Positions 35,220-43,493 of a DNA stretch of 64,000 bases are shown here, in pieces. Each line of letters starts with the position of its first letter. Positions within the stretch are counted from its first letter, which is position 1. The translations under genes were made by a program, and so were the position numbers. The notes under the pieces were generated by a model. The model did not search any database. It had not been told where the DNA came from and saw nothing but the letters and a program-made list of their open reading frames with translations. The stretch is taken from contig NZ_AXZL01000069.1 of the NCBI RefSeq assembly GCF_000485795.1, forward strand, positions 62,001 to 126,000. Reading direction: 5' to 3'. Source of the stretch: Shewanella decolorationis S12. GTDB lineage: Bacteria; Pseudomonadota; Gammaproteobacteria; Enterobacterales; Shewanellaceae.

Positions 35220-37841
35220 TTAGAAGCGCAGTGCTACACCAAGTTTGTAGCGAGCTTCACCATCGAAGCTCCACACTGGGTAGTTATCTTTAAACTCACT
35301 GATAACGCCTTCAGCATCAACAGGTGATACACCTTTCTGAATGCTATCTTCTTCAAGTAAGTTAACCACTTCAAATGTCACAGATAAGTAATCAGTTACA
35401 TCGTAGTTAGCACTTAAATCTAGCGTGCCGTAAGCTTGGTGCTCGCGGTTACCATAGAAGCCTGGTAATTCACGCATCATGTACTCAGAACGCCAGTTAT
35501 AAGCTACACGAGCAGAGAAATCATCAATTTCATAGTAACCCACCAAGTTAACGGTATGCTTAGATGAGTCAGAGAACACACCTACGCGGTCCGCATAGTT
35601 TTCAGCTGGAGATGAAGCATCTGCAAAGGTGTAGTTAGCTGAGTAACCAAAACCATTGTCAAATGAGTCTTGCAACTGCAACTCAATACCATCGATAGAG
35701 CCACCGTTAGCATTGTAGTTTTCACTGACGGTCCAGCAGTCGTAGATACCAGCACCACAAGAACTGCCACCTTGAGCAACTAAGTTAGGATCATCAATAC
35801 CAATCTGTTGGTTCAGCTTTTCTCTTGTCGAAATGAAAGAGTTAACATCTTTAATGAAGTAAGTAACAGCAAATAATCCTTCACCGCTGAAGTACCATTC
35901 TAAGCTCAGATCAGCCTGAGAGGCTTTGAACGGCTGCAGATTCACGCTACCAGTCACTTTCTTCTCGTTGCCTGGCGTACCATCGTTGAAACCAGGTAAC
36001 TTAGACGTCGCGAAGAGATCCGCATAGTTAGGACGAGAGATAACTTGCGCAGCTGATGCTCTTAAAATTAAGTCACTTGCCAAGTCAAACGCAATGTTCA
36101 TGCTTGGTAAGACATCGTGATAGCTTGCCTTATCAGTACTTAAATCATCAGCATAAGTACCAGTTTGGCTAAACGCGTAGTAGTCAGACTCAACATCGGT
36201 AGAGATATATCTTAAACCGAAGTTACCACGCACACCTTCACCAGCAAAAGTAGCCATAGTGTACAGGGCTAAGTTTTTCTCTTGCAGTGTACCGTAACCA
36301 GACTTATCTAAAGTAAAGCCATCGATAGCGCCATAAGCATCTCTGATCATATTGTCAAAAATTGGCTTAGGTAAGGTAAAACCAGCGCCAGATGACATAG
36401 TGCCAGAGTAATATTCAGAGGCATCTTTTGCGACGATATTAGATGATTGTGCAGCTTCGGTCGTTTGAGTTACATCGTGGTCTGCATAGCTAATACCTGA
36501 TTTAATAGAGGTAATAACGCCAAATTCAACTGGAACAGTGATATCGAAGGTCGCAAATGATTCTTCGTCTGTGTTAGGTTGTTTTTTCAGTGCCCAACCA
36601 GCAGTTTCCAATTGACCGTTGAAGTCACCCGCATCAAATGAGTTGTTTGCAATGTTGATGTCAATCACATCACCAGTTGCATCGTAAGTCCCTGCGAAAT
36701 CTTCTGGTTTACCAATTGATTGACCGTAGTTAGAAGTAAGATCGGTACCACCTTCAGCTTTAGTTTTACCGATACGGCCTTCTAACTTATAGTTATCAGC
36801 TTGATAAGCGAAATCTAAATCCACAGTGTCTGATGACATACTTGCTTTACGAGCCCATGTTTGTGCCCAAGCAAATCCGCCTTTATCTGTGTGTTCAACT
36901 AATGTACATACGCCTGCAGCATTTTTCTTAAGACAAGTATTCTCACCTTGCTGGGTTGGGAATAAGAAAATTGACGTGTTAGCGTTGTTAGCATCGAGCT
37001 GTAAGCTCATTAAATTCAGACCGAATTCCAGGTTATCAGTTGGTCTGTATTGGAATGCAGCATTTAAAGCTGTGCGCTCACGGTCTTGCTGGAAAGTAGT
37101 AGGAACAATTTCCCCCCAACCTAACAGAGTTTCAATACCGTTACGTTGATATTGTGTTTGATCCAAAGAACCAGCCACTAGGAAACCAAACTTCTCATCT
37201 TCCGTTTTCCAGCTGTACAAACCTGAAGTTTGAGGATCAATTTCTTCTGAAACGGTTCCGTAATCCCCTTTCGCACTCAGGAAGACTGAGTTTGCTTCCA
37301 AATCTAAAGGTTTACGAGTTTTAACAATTACAGTACCGCCGATACCACCTTCAGCGATATCTGCTTGAGATGATTTGTAAACTTGAATACCACCAACCAT
37401 TTCTGGCGGCAGTAAGCTGTAGTTAAAGCTACGGTCGATAGCTTGTTGGTCAAACCAACCAGTAGAAGCAACTGAATGGCCGTTCAGTAACGTGCTTGTT
37501 AATTGGCTTGAAGCGCCACGGATAGAAACTTGCTGTCCTTGACCAAACTGACGGTTTACAGCAACGCCAGGAATACGACCTAAGGACTCCCCTACGTCAC
37601 CATCAGGGAATTTACCGATATCTTCTGCAGTCACAGCATCAACGACAGAATCAGAAAAACGTTTGTCGTTAACAGAAGCTTTCATCGAAGCTCTCATACC
37701 ACGAACTTCAATTTTCTCAATATTTTCAGCAGCTGCAGTGGCTTCAGCTTCTGCAGCAACAGCTCCGATTGAAACAGCGCTGCCGAGGAGGATAGCAATG
37801 TTTGTAGCTAGTACACTTTTCTTAAAGGATGATGGTCGCAT
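35220..37841 (-). CDS. TonB-dependent outer-membrane receptor of the nag locus
   Basis: An 873-aa outer-membrane receptor for uptake of chito-oligosaccharides or GlcNAc by TonB energy. The signal peptide runs to about residue 30 (ending VGAVAAEA). The plug domain has VVDAVTAEDIGKFPDGDVGE, SLGRIPGVAV and VSIRGASSQLTSTLLNGHSV, and the barrel ends with YKLGVALRF, a C-terminal Phe. This is the large, sugar-specific TonB receptor subtype common in Shewanella and Alteromonas. I chose the ATG at 37841 because GGAAGGGAAA precedes it; an upstream frame to 37889 adds 16 unrelated residues. A NagR operator lies 57 bases upstream. It is divergent from nagR. Confidence 0.92.
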   Translation of the reverse strand: MRPSSFKKSVLATNIAILLGSAVSIGAVAAEAEATAAAENIEKIEVRGMRASMKASVNDKRFSDSVVDAVTAEDIGKFPDGDVGESLGRIPGVAVNRQFGQGQQVSIRGASSQLTSTLLNGHSVASTGWFDQQAIDRSFNYSLLPPEMVGGIQVYKSSQADIAEGGIGGTVIVKTRKPLDLEANSVFLSAKGDYGTVSEEIDPQTSGLYSWKTEDEKFGFLVAGSLDQTQYQRNGIETLLGWGEIVPTTFQQDRERTALNAAFQYRPTDNLEFGLNLMSLQLDANNANTSIFLFPTQQGENTCLKKNAAGVCTLVEHTDKGGFAWAQTWARKASMSSDTVDLDFAYQADNYKLEGRIGKTKAEGGTDLTSNYGQSIGKPEDFAGTYDATGDVIDINIANNSFDAGDFNGQLETAGWALKKQPNTDEESFATFDITVPVEFGVITSIKSGISYADHDVTQTTEAAQSSNIVAKDASEYYSGTMSSGAGFTLPKPIFDNMIRDAYGAIDGFTLDKSGYGTLQEKNLALYTMATFAGEGVRGNFGLRYISTDVESDYYAFSQTGTYADDLSTDKASYHDVLPSMNIAFDLASDLILRASAAQVISRPNYADLFATSKLPGFNDGTPGNEKKVTGSVNLQPFKASQADLSLEWYFSGEGLFAVTYFIKDVNSFISTREKLNQQIGIDDPNLVAQGGSSCGAGIYDCWTVSENYNANGGSIDGIELQLQDSFDNGFGYSANYTFADASSPAENYADRVGVFSDSSKHTVNLVGYYEIDDFSARVAYNWRSEYMMRELPGFYGNREHQAYGTLDLSANYDVTDYLSVTFEVVNLLEEDSIQKGVSPVDAEGVISEFKDNYPVWSFDGEARYKLGVALRF

Positions 37842-37897
37842 CTCGTTTCCCTTCCATAACTTTATTATCGTTTTAGTATTCATAACCATTCCGATGG

Positions 37898-37915
37898 AAT
37901 GACAACGCTGTCATG
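37898..37915. promoter_or_regulatory. NagR operator before the TonB receptor gene
   Basis: AATGACAACGCTGTCATG differs from the full consensus palindrome at one end base only. It lies 57 bases before the TonB receptor start, in the ~425-base divergent region shared with nagR. Confidence 0.88.
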
Positions 37916-38171
37916 TCTAGTGCAAACATTACACAATAATTAACAGCCTTGCCACAACAAAATAACTCTGGACGAAAAAAAATGTCATAAAGTGAGGCGT
38001 TGAGAAGGGGAAATCTAATATATTCAAGCAAAAATAGATACTTAAGCATTCTGACGTAAAATTACAACTTATAACCGAGTGTTAACAGTTGAAAAATGCC
38101 TCAGTTTGTAACAATTCGGCATTGCTATACGCGGTAAATGCTCGCACTATAAGAAGCATAATAAAAAGTGA

Positions 38172-38189
38172 GCTGACAAAGCTGTCTGC
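38172..38189. promoter_or_regulatory. NagR-like operator before nagR (probable autoregulation)
   Basis: GCTGACAAAGCTGTCTGC keeps both arms (TGACA and TGTC) and the general spacing of the nag palindrome. It lies just downstream of a possible -10 (TATAAG, 38148-38153) and 80 bases before nagR, a position suited to self-repression. Confidence 0.6.
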
Positions 38190-38267
38190 TTGTAAATTGC
38201 ACCTGAAGGATTTAGGTTCATCTATTAGCTAGCCCTTCGCACATTTGAATAAAGAGTTTGTAGATCA

Positions 38268-39284
38268 ATGAAAGTCACTATCAACGACGTCGCTAAATAT
38301 GCCGGAGTGTCAATCAAGACGGTTTCCCGCGTAACCAATAATGAACCCTCGGTAAAACAAGCCACGGTTGATAAAGTGAACGAGGCCATCAAGGCATTAA
38401 ACTACCAGCCCAATCTCGCCGCCAGAAACCTTGCTGGCACAAAATCCTATGCCATTGGTTTTATTTATGATAATCCCAACGCTTATTACATTATCGATAT
38501 GCAAAACGGGATTTTGTCGGCCTGTAAAGATAAAGGCTATGAGCTGGTTATTCATCCTTGTAACGCCAAATCTGACAGCATTTGCGATGAACTGACTCAA
38601 CTAGTGAAACATTCGCGACTGGCAGGTTTAGTATTAACACCACCTCTTTCTGAAGATCCTAAAGTCCTTAAAGCCTTAAGCGACATTGACGCCAACTATG
38701 TGCGAATAATTGCCGGCGAAGGTGGTAAAGAACAAGATGGGCTGACGATTTTAGTCAATGACAAATTTGGAGCGGTGGAAATTACTCAGCATTTGATCGA
38801 CTTAGGCCATAAAGAAATTGCCTTTTTAAGTGGCGATCTACACCACGAGTCCACCAAAGAGCGGTTACTTGGTTATAAACAAGCATTAACAAAAAATCGC
38901 CTGCTTCTGAATGAAGATTACATAATTGAAGGAAAGTATTCTTTTGAGTCAGGCGTAGAAGGGGCGAATACACTGATCAAATTAACGAACCGCCCAACAG
39001 CGATTGTTGCCTGTAACGACGAAATTGCAGCAGGGGCACTTTTTGCTGCTCGTTTAGCAGGGCTAGATATCCCGGGCGATCTATCCATTGTCGGCTTCGA
39101 AGACAGCCCATTCTCACGCCAAACTTGGCCAAAACTGACAACTGTACATCAACCTAACGCTGAAATCGCCCAAGTGGCGACAGAGTTGTTAATCGCGAAA
39201 CGCCGTGAGCAAGATGCTAAATTCGCCAAAACATTTACGCCAGAGCCCGTGATCCGAGACTCTTCTGCCTCTCCCAAAAATTAG
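38268..39284 (+). CDS. nagR: LacI-family transcriptional regulator NagR
   Basis: A 338-aa repressor of the LacI/GalR family. The helix-turn-helix and hinge are canonical: TINDVAKYAGVSIKTVSRVT followed by YQPNLAARNLAG. The effector domain (~60-330) has the periplasmic-binding fold with LVNDKFGAVEITQHLIDLGH, IAFLSGD, AIVACNDEIAAGA and SIVGFEDSPFSR. In Shewanella this regulator controls the chitin/GlcNAc genes, which fits the six palindromes found across this locus. The palindrome centre (ACGC/GCGT) and 18-base length suit a LacI dimer. The inducer is likely GlcNAc or a phosphorylated derivative. Confidence 0.93.
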   Translation: MKVTINDVAKYAGVSIKTVSRVTNNEPSVKQATVDKVNEAIKALNYQPNLAARNLAGTKSYAIGFIYDNPNAYYIIDMQNGILSACKDKGYELVIHPCNAKSDSICDELTQLVKHSRLAGLVLTPPLSEDPKVLKALSDIDANYVRIIAGEGGKEQDGLTILVNDKFGAVEITQHLIDLGHKEIAFLSGDLHHESTKERLLGYKQALTKNRLLLNEDYIIEGKYSFESGVEGANTLIKLTNRPTAIVACNDEIAAGALFAARLAGLDIPGDLSIVGFEDSPFSRQTWPKLTTVHQPNAEIAQVATELLIAKRREQDAKFAKTFTPEPVIRDSSASPKN

Positions 39285-39307
39285 TTTTCAGCCCGGCTAG
39301 GCATAAA

Positions 39308-39339
39308 ACAAAACAGAGAGCCAAGGCTCTCTGTTTTGT
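39308..39339. terminator. Bidirectional intrinsic terminator between nagR and ndh
   Basis: ACAAAACAGAGAGCC and GGCTCTCTGTTTTGT form a perfect 15-bp stem around AA. A T-rich tail lies on the plus side. It separates the convergent nagR and ndh genes. Confidence 0.85.
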
Positions 39340-39353
39340 TTTCAATTAATGAG

Positions 39354-40643
39354 TTAATGCAATTTCAGCTTTGGCCTTTGCCATTTCAGTAGCTTTTGCG
39401 CAATGCGATAAATAATTGCGGAGAACCAGCCATATAGGCTCGCTAAATGTCTTTGGTATAACGAGATATACATGATCCTGGCGATATGTCCTTCCACGAA
39501 GAAAGTCCCTGAACGCAAATTCCCCATTAGATTGCCTACTGCAGAAAAACGGCTTAAAGACACCAGAGAACCATAATCCTTATACACAAAAGGCTTTTCC
39601 GCCTTCCCTTGTAAACGATTCACAATATTCTCATATAAGGTATCCGCCATTTGTGCTGCCGCTTGAGCGCGCGGTGGCACAGGTTGGCCGGACTCTAGAA
39701 TTAATAGAGCGCAATCTCCAAGCGCATAAATATCTTGATGACCTTTTACTCGCATACAAGCATCAACTTCCACTTGATTGCGCGGCGTAATGGGTAACTT
39801 AGAAAAATTTTGAAATGCTTTGGGCCCTTTCACACCAGCCGCCCACACTTTAAGCCCTGCTTCGATTACATCACCATCTTGAGTAATAAAGCCATCGCGG
39901 GTGACTTCCTTAACCTGCACCCCAATATGCAAACGGATGCCAATTTTATCCAATACCGCTTGAGCTCTTGCGCTCACACGTTCGGGTAACTGTGGGAGAA
40001 TTTTTGGTGAGGCTTCAATAAGATGCACATCAAGATGGTGTTTAGAGATATTGAGATAGCCATACTCTTTCACCGATTCAATGACATGGTGAAGCTCTGC
40101 GGCTAACTCAACACCTGTAGCACCAGCGCCAACAATACCTATACTGACTTTCTCTTGTGTTTCATTGAGTTGTAGTAATGCATCTAATAATTTTTGATGG
40201 AATAAGTTAGCGTTATCTAAGCTATCAAGGAAAATGCAATGTTGCTCAGCACCAAGGGTATTAAAGCTATTAGAGACGCCACCTAAGGCTAGCACTAAGT
40301 AATCATATTCAATCTGTCTGGGCTCAAGCAGCAATTCACCCGAGTCGCTATAAACTGCGGCAAGTTGGATTGTTTTGGCATCGGGTTCACACTGCTCAAT
40401 TTCGCCACGAATGTATCGGTAACCATTCTTAAGGCCATGATCTCGATACAATAATCCCTCTATAGACTGGTCAATAACCCCAACAGCTACTTCGTGTAAT
40501 TTTGGCTTCCAAATATGGATTGGGCTTTTATCAATTAAGCAAACATCGACTACATCACTGCCACCCAACTTACGGCCTAATTTTGAGGCTAGCGCTAAGC
40601 CCGCGGCACCTCCACCCACTATCACGATCAGTTTAGTAGCCAA
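39354..40643 (-). CDS. ndh: Type 2 NADH:quinone oxidoreductase (NDH-2)
   Basis: A 429-aa single-subunit, non-proton-pumping NADH dehydrogenase that passes electrons from NADH to quinone at the inner-membrane surface. The FAD-binding site is VIVGGGAAGLALASKLGRK, the NADH-binding site IGIVGAGATGVELAAELHHV, and the FAD-phosphate segment DIYALGDCAL with the quinone-side PRAQAAAQMA. The C-terminal ~40 residues form an amphipathic membrane anchor rich in aromatic and basic residues. Length and motifs match E. coli Ndh. It is a single gene. Confidence 0.92.
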   Translation of the reverse strand: MATKLIVIVGGGAAGLALASKLGRKLGGSDVVDVCLIDKSPIHIWKPKLHEVAVGVIDQSIEGLLYRDHGLKNGYRYIRGEIEQCEPDAKTIQLAAVYSDSGELLLEPRQIEYDYLVLALGGVSNSFNTLGAEQHCIFLDSLDNANLFHQKLLDALLQLNETQEKVSIGIVGAGATGVELAAELHHVIESVKEYGYLNISKHHLDVHLIEASPKILPQLPERVSARAQAVLDKIGIRLHIGVQVKEVTRDGFITQDGDVIEAGLKVWAAGVKGPKAFQNFSKLPITPRNQVEVDACMRVKGHQDIYALGDCALLILESGQPVPPRAQAAAQMADTLYENIVNRLQGKAEKPFVYKDYGSLVSLSRFSAVGNLMGNLRSGTFFVEGHIARIMYISLYQRHLASLYGWFSAIIYRIAQKLLKWQRPKLKLH

Positions 40644-40710
40644 AATAACAACCTCAACAAGCCTATTTAAGTGGCTAAGTTATATCATGGAACAGATAAG
40701 AGATAACTAC

Positions 40711-40725
40711 TTTAGTCTAACTAAA
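40711..40725. promoter_or_regulatory. Palindrome upstream of ndh
   Basis: TTTAGTCTAACTAAA is a 15-base palindrome about 70 bases before the ndh start. I do not recognise its regulator; it could also be chance in AT-rich sequence. Confidence 0.3.
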
Positions 40726-40793
40726 CAGAGAATTTTGCATTAAAGATATTTCAGAAACAGAAAGGCTTAGTCCCATCAATCATAAATTTTAAG

Positions 40794-40820
40794 CAACAAA
40801 AAGGGGCCTAATGGCCCCCT
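40794..40820 (-). terminator. Intrinsic terminator of glnB
   Basis: On the minus strand GGGGGCC and GGCCCCT pair around ATTA and are followed by TTTTTG, 16 bases past the glnB stop. Confidence 0.8.
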
Positions 40821-40835
40821 CTGGAAACGGATAAA

Positions 40836-41195
<360 letters not shown>

Positions 41196-41416
41196 TTACA
41201 GAGAATCAATAGAATGCCATTAGCTTACACGGGGTTAAGTGATTATTGAAGTATAGGCGGTGCTTTCCTCATAAAACACAGTTTCTATAAAACGATTCTT
41301 AGTACGTAAAAATCTATAAAAAACACAACGACCTCATTGCCGCCTTCCTATACTTATACTTTAGTAAAATGCTCCACACGTTCGCAGGATGCGGCCCCTA
41401 AAACAAAGGAACTGTT

Positions 41417-41929
41417 ATGAAAGCACAACAACTTGGCTTTAGCTTGATTGAACTTGTCACAACACTATCCATCTCCACACTACTCCTTAGCATTGGTGTT
41501 CCGACATTTACTGATATTAAAGACAGTATTAGAGCGGATTCAAATATTAAGACAATCCAGCAAACACTTGTATTTGCACGTAATACCGCTATCAACTACG
41601 GATATAGAGTAACGGTTTGCCCCTTAATTGACGGTCAATGTCATGAAGACTGGCAAAAAGGCATTTCAGTTTTTACGGACTCAGGTACTGCAGAAACACT
41701 CGATTTAAATGACAAAGTGATAATGACTCTAGATGAGTTTGATAGCCAAGATTTTATAAAATATAACCGTAGTTCTGTTAAGTTTCAGCCAGATGGACTT
41801 GCATCGGGGGCAAATGGCACATTTAAATATTGTCCAAGAACTGTTGACAGTAAAAACTCCAAAGCAGTGGTCGTAAATCAAGCTGGACGAGTTCGTATAT
41901 CAACCGCCAAAAATATTGATTGTCGCTAA
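41417..41929 (+). CDS. fimT: FimT/GspH-type minor pilin (pseudopilin)
   Basis: A 170-aa type IV minor pilin. The prepilin leader is MKAQQLG, cleaved before FSLIELVTTLSISTLLLSIG, where the Glu at mature position 5 is present. The globular part has the GspH/FimT pattern VFARNTAINYGYRVTVCPL, with C-terminal FKYCPR and a final DC pair suggesting two disulphides. Such proteins prime pilus assembly and FimT homologues can bind DNA during natural uptake. It is followed by a 9-bp tandem repeat and then a paralogue at 42131. Both converge on the pilV-pilE operon, whereas fimT/fimU usually heads that operon. Confidence 0.88.
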   Translation: MKAQQLGFSLIELVTTLSISTLLLSIGVPTFTDIKDSIRADSNIKTIQQTLVFARNTAINYGYRVTVCPLIDGQCHEDWQKGISVFTDSGTAETLDLNDKVIMTLDEFDSQDFIKYNRSSVKFQPDGLASGANGTFKYCPRTVDSKNSKAVVVNQAGRVRISTAKNIDCR

Positions 41930-41930
41930 A

Positions 41931-42010
41931 ACACTAAAAACACTAAAAACACTAAAAACACTAAAAACACTAAAAACACTAAAAACACTAAAAACACTAA
42001 AAACACCTAA
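41931..42010. repeat. Tandem repeat, 9-bp unit ACACTAAAA, eight perfect copies plus a variant
   Basis: Eight perfect head-to-tail units occupy 41931-42002. A ninth, ACACCTAAA, has a one-base difference. The array starts one base past the stop codon of the first fimT gene; the last codons of that gene (CGCTAA) resemble the unit. Such a short, perfect array is prone to slippage and should vary in copy number between strains. Confidence 0.95.
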
Positions 42011-42130
42011 AAATTATAAAGAAACAGAATAATAAAACCATTGGTTATATAAATTTATCTTAAACAGATAGTTACTGACCAACAAGTCACTCTCGCATAT
42101 ACTTAATTAAGTTTAAGCGAGGATTACTGC

Positions 42131-42625
42131 ATGTTTACTATATCCAAGGGATTTACCTTAGTTGAGTTAATGGTCACCATTGCGGTTGCTGCTTTGTTGC
42201 TATCCATTGGAGTACCATCATTTACTGCGATATATGAAGCGACCCGCGGAGCCAATGAGATACAAAAGATTAATGACCTCTTTGCCTTTGCCCGAAATCA
42301 AGCAGTGAATTATGGTACGACAGTAACAGTTTGCCCCTACGCATCCAATCCCTGTGGTAATGATTGGAGTAAAGGGTTTAGTGTTTATGTCGAACGTAAT
42401 GGCGCCAAGAAGGTACTAAAGATAATAGATGGATTTAACTCAAAAGATACTATTTCATTAACAGGCCCAACAGATAAAACCGTGAATTTTACATCCGATG
42501 GTTTGGTATCAACAGAAACATCAATCATCTATTGCCCAAGTGGTAAAAGTGATGCTTCAAAAAGCATTAAAATAAGCACGTCTGGTCTTATAAAAGAAGA
42601 TGACGAGCACAAAAGTTGTTCATAA
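42131..42625 (+). CDS. fimT: FimT/GspH-type minor pilin, second paralogue
   Basis: A 164-aa minor pilin. The leader MFTISKG precedes FTLVELMVTIAVAALLLSIG, with Glu at mature position 5. The body repeats the plan of the 41417 gene (FAFARNQAVNYGTTVTVCPY, DWSKGFSVYV, IIYCPSG, final C), so the two are tandem duplicates that have diverged. The second has a Cys pair early in the body (VCPYASNPCG), like the first. It probably joins PilV, PilW, PilX and PilE in the pilus tip complex. A strong palindromic terminator lies 75 bases downstream. GAGG sits near the ATG. Confidence 0.87.
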   Translation: MFTISKGFTLVELMVTIAVAALLLSIGVPSFTAIYEATRGANEIQKINDLFAFARNQAVNYGTTVTVCPYASNPCGNDWSKGFSVYVERNGAKKVLKIIDGFNSKDTISLTGPTDKTVNFTSDGLVSTETSIIYCPSGKSDASKSIKISTSGLIKEDDEHKSCS

Positions 42626-42700
42626 CCTATGTATGGTTCATTATTGATAGACAACTAATTAAACATTAATAACAGTTTGATAGTGAAAATAACTACGGAT

Positions 42701-42730
42701 AAAAAAGCCTAAAAATTTTTAGGCTTTTTT
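42701..42730. terminator. Bidirectional intrinsic terminator between the fimT genes and the pil operon
   Basis: AAAAAAGCCTAAAAA and TTTTTAGGCTTTTTT form a perfect 30-base palindrome with U-rich ends on both strands. It can stop the rightward fimT and the leftward pil transcripts. Confidence 0.8.
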
Positions 42731-42788
42731 ATCATGTTTACCCCGTCATAAATAGCTTTGACACTTTCAAACTTTTTTAAAGATATAT

Positions 42789-43094
42789 TTATCTTGGGGT
42801 TAACCGGTCCAGCTCTTGAGCCTTGCTACTACTAAATTTTGCACTAAGCTCAACACATTCTTCAACAGTGTTTATATAGAATTTTTGCCCATCATTCGAC
42901 TGACGAAGTGACCCAACAAGACTCGCCATACGTAAACTCATTTCACTGGTTTTCCAGCGATAAAATGCAATTTCAGCATCCTTTTTTGATGTTATATAGC
43001 ATTTAAAGTCTTGTTCTGTTTGACCACTCGCAACTGCAGCCCAAAGATGACTAGACGTTAGCACCAAAATAGTTGTGATCAATAATTTTTTCAT
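42789..43094 (-). CDS. Small exported protein at the end of the pil operon (TapY2-like)
   Basis: A 101-aa protein with a signal peptide (MKKLLITTILVLTSSHLWA) and a short mature part with two Cys (FKCYITS and VEECVEL) that may form a disulphide. It has no pilin leader. The ATG at 43094 overlaps the pilE stop as ATGA, so translation is coupled. Its position after pilY1 and pilE and its size match the TapY2 proteins annotated with type IV pilus clusters in Shewanella and Aeromonas. This is recognition by context and size, so it is tentative. Function is unknown, perhaps a periplasmic partner of PilY1. Confidence 0.7.
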   Translation of the reverse strand: MKKLLITTILVLTSSHLWAAVASGQTEQDFKCYITSKKDAEIAFYRWKTSEMSLRMASLVGSLRQSNDGQKFYINTVEECVELSAKFSSSKAQELDRLTPR

Positions 43095-43483
43095 TTCCAA
43101 CACTCCGCACTGGGACCTTTAGCCCCTGTATCAGTAATGGTCAAAGGCGTACATGATGAATCTCGACTAGCCTGTATTCCTTGCGCGACCGCTTTTAGTG
43201 TAAATGATGACGTACCACTTGATGTGACAGAGTAATTTCCATGTTCAGTTATATAAGGGTCTGCACCTATAAGCTCAGATAAGTCAGTCGTATACTTACG
43301 ATTATCTAAGTAATACTGCTCTTGCAAATTGGCTAATCTCATCAACGCAGACAATCCCTCAGCTCTCGTGCTTTGAGCAACATAGCGAGTATAAGAAGGA
43401 TATGCAATTGCAGCCAAAATCCCAATAATGACAACAACTATCATCACTTCGATTAAGGTAAAACCTTTGTATTTGATATTCAT
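43091..43483 (-). CDS. pilE: Type IV minor pilin PilE
   Basis: A protein of about 130 aa. The leader MNIKYKG precedes FTLIEVMIVVVIIGILAAIA, a classic pilin helix with Glu at mature position 5. The rest has YPSYTRYVAQSTRAEGLSAL, LQEQYYLDNRKYT and the disulphide region SCTPLTITDTGAKGPSAECW near the C-terminus, matching PilE of the pilV-W-X-Y1-E set. An upstream in-frame ATG at 43501 overlaps the pilY1 stop (ATGAGTAA) and may be used by coupling. I prefer 43483 because a seven-residue leader is typical. It is the penultimate gene of the operon. Confidence 0.88.
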   Translation of the reverse strand: MNIKYKGFTLIEVMIVVVIIGILAAIAYPSYTRYVAQSTRAEGLSALMRLANLQEQYYLDNRKYTTDLSELIGADPYITEHGNYSVTSSGTSSFTLKAVAQGIQASRDSSCTPLTITDTGAKGPSAECWK

Positions 43484-43493
43484 ATAAAAATAT

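Noticed and set aside
41931..42010. Possible CRISPR array
   Set aside because: The repeats are 9 bases long and contiguous, with no spacers and no cas genes nearby; it is a simple tandem repeat.
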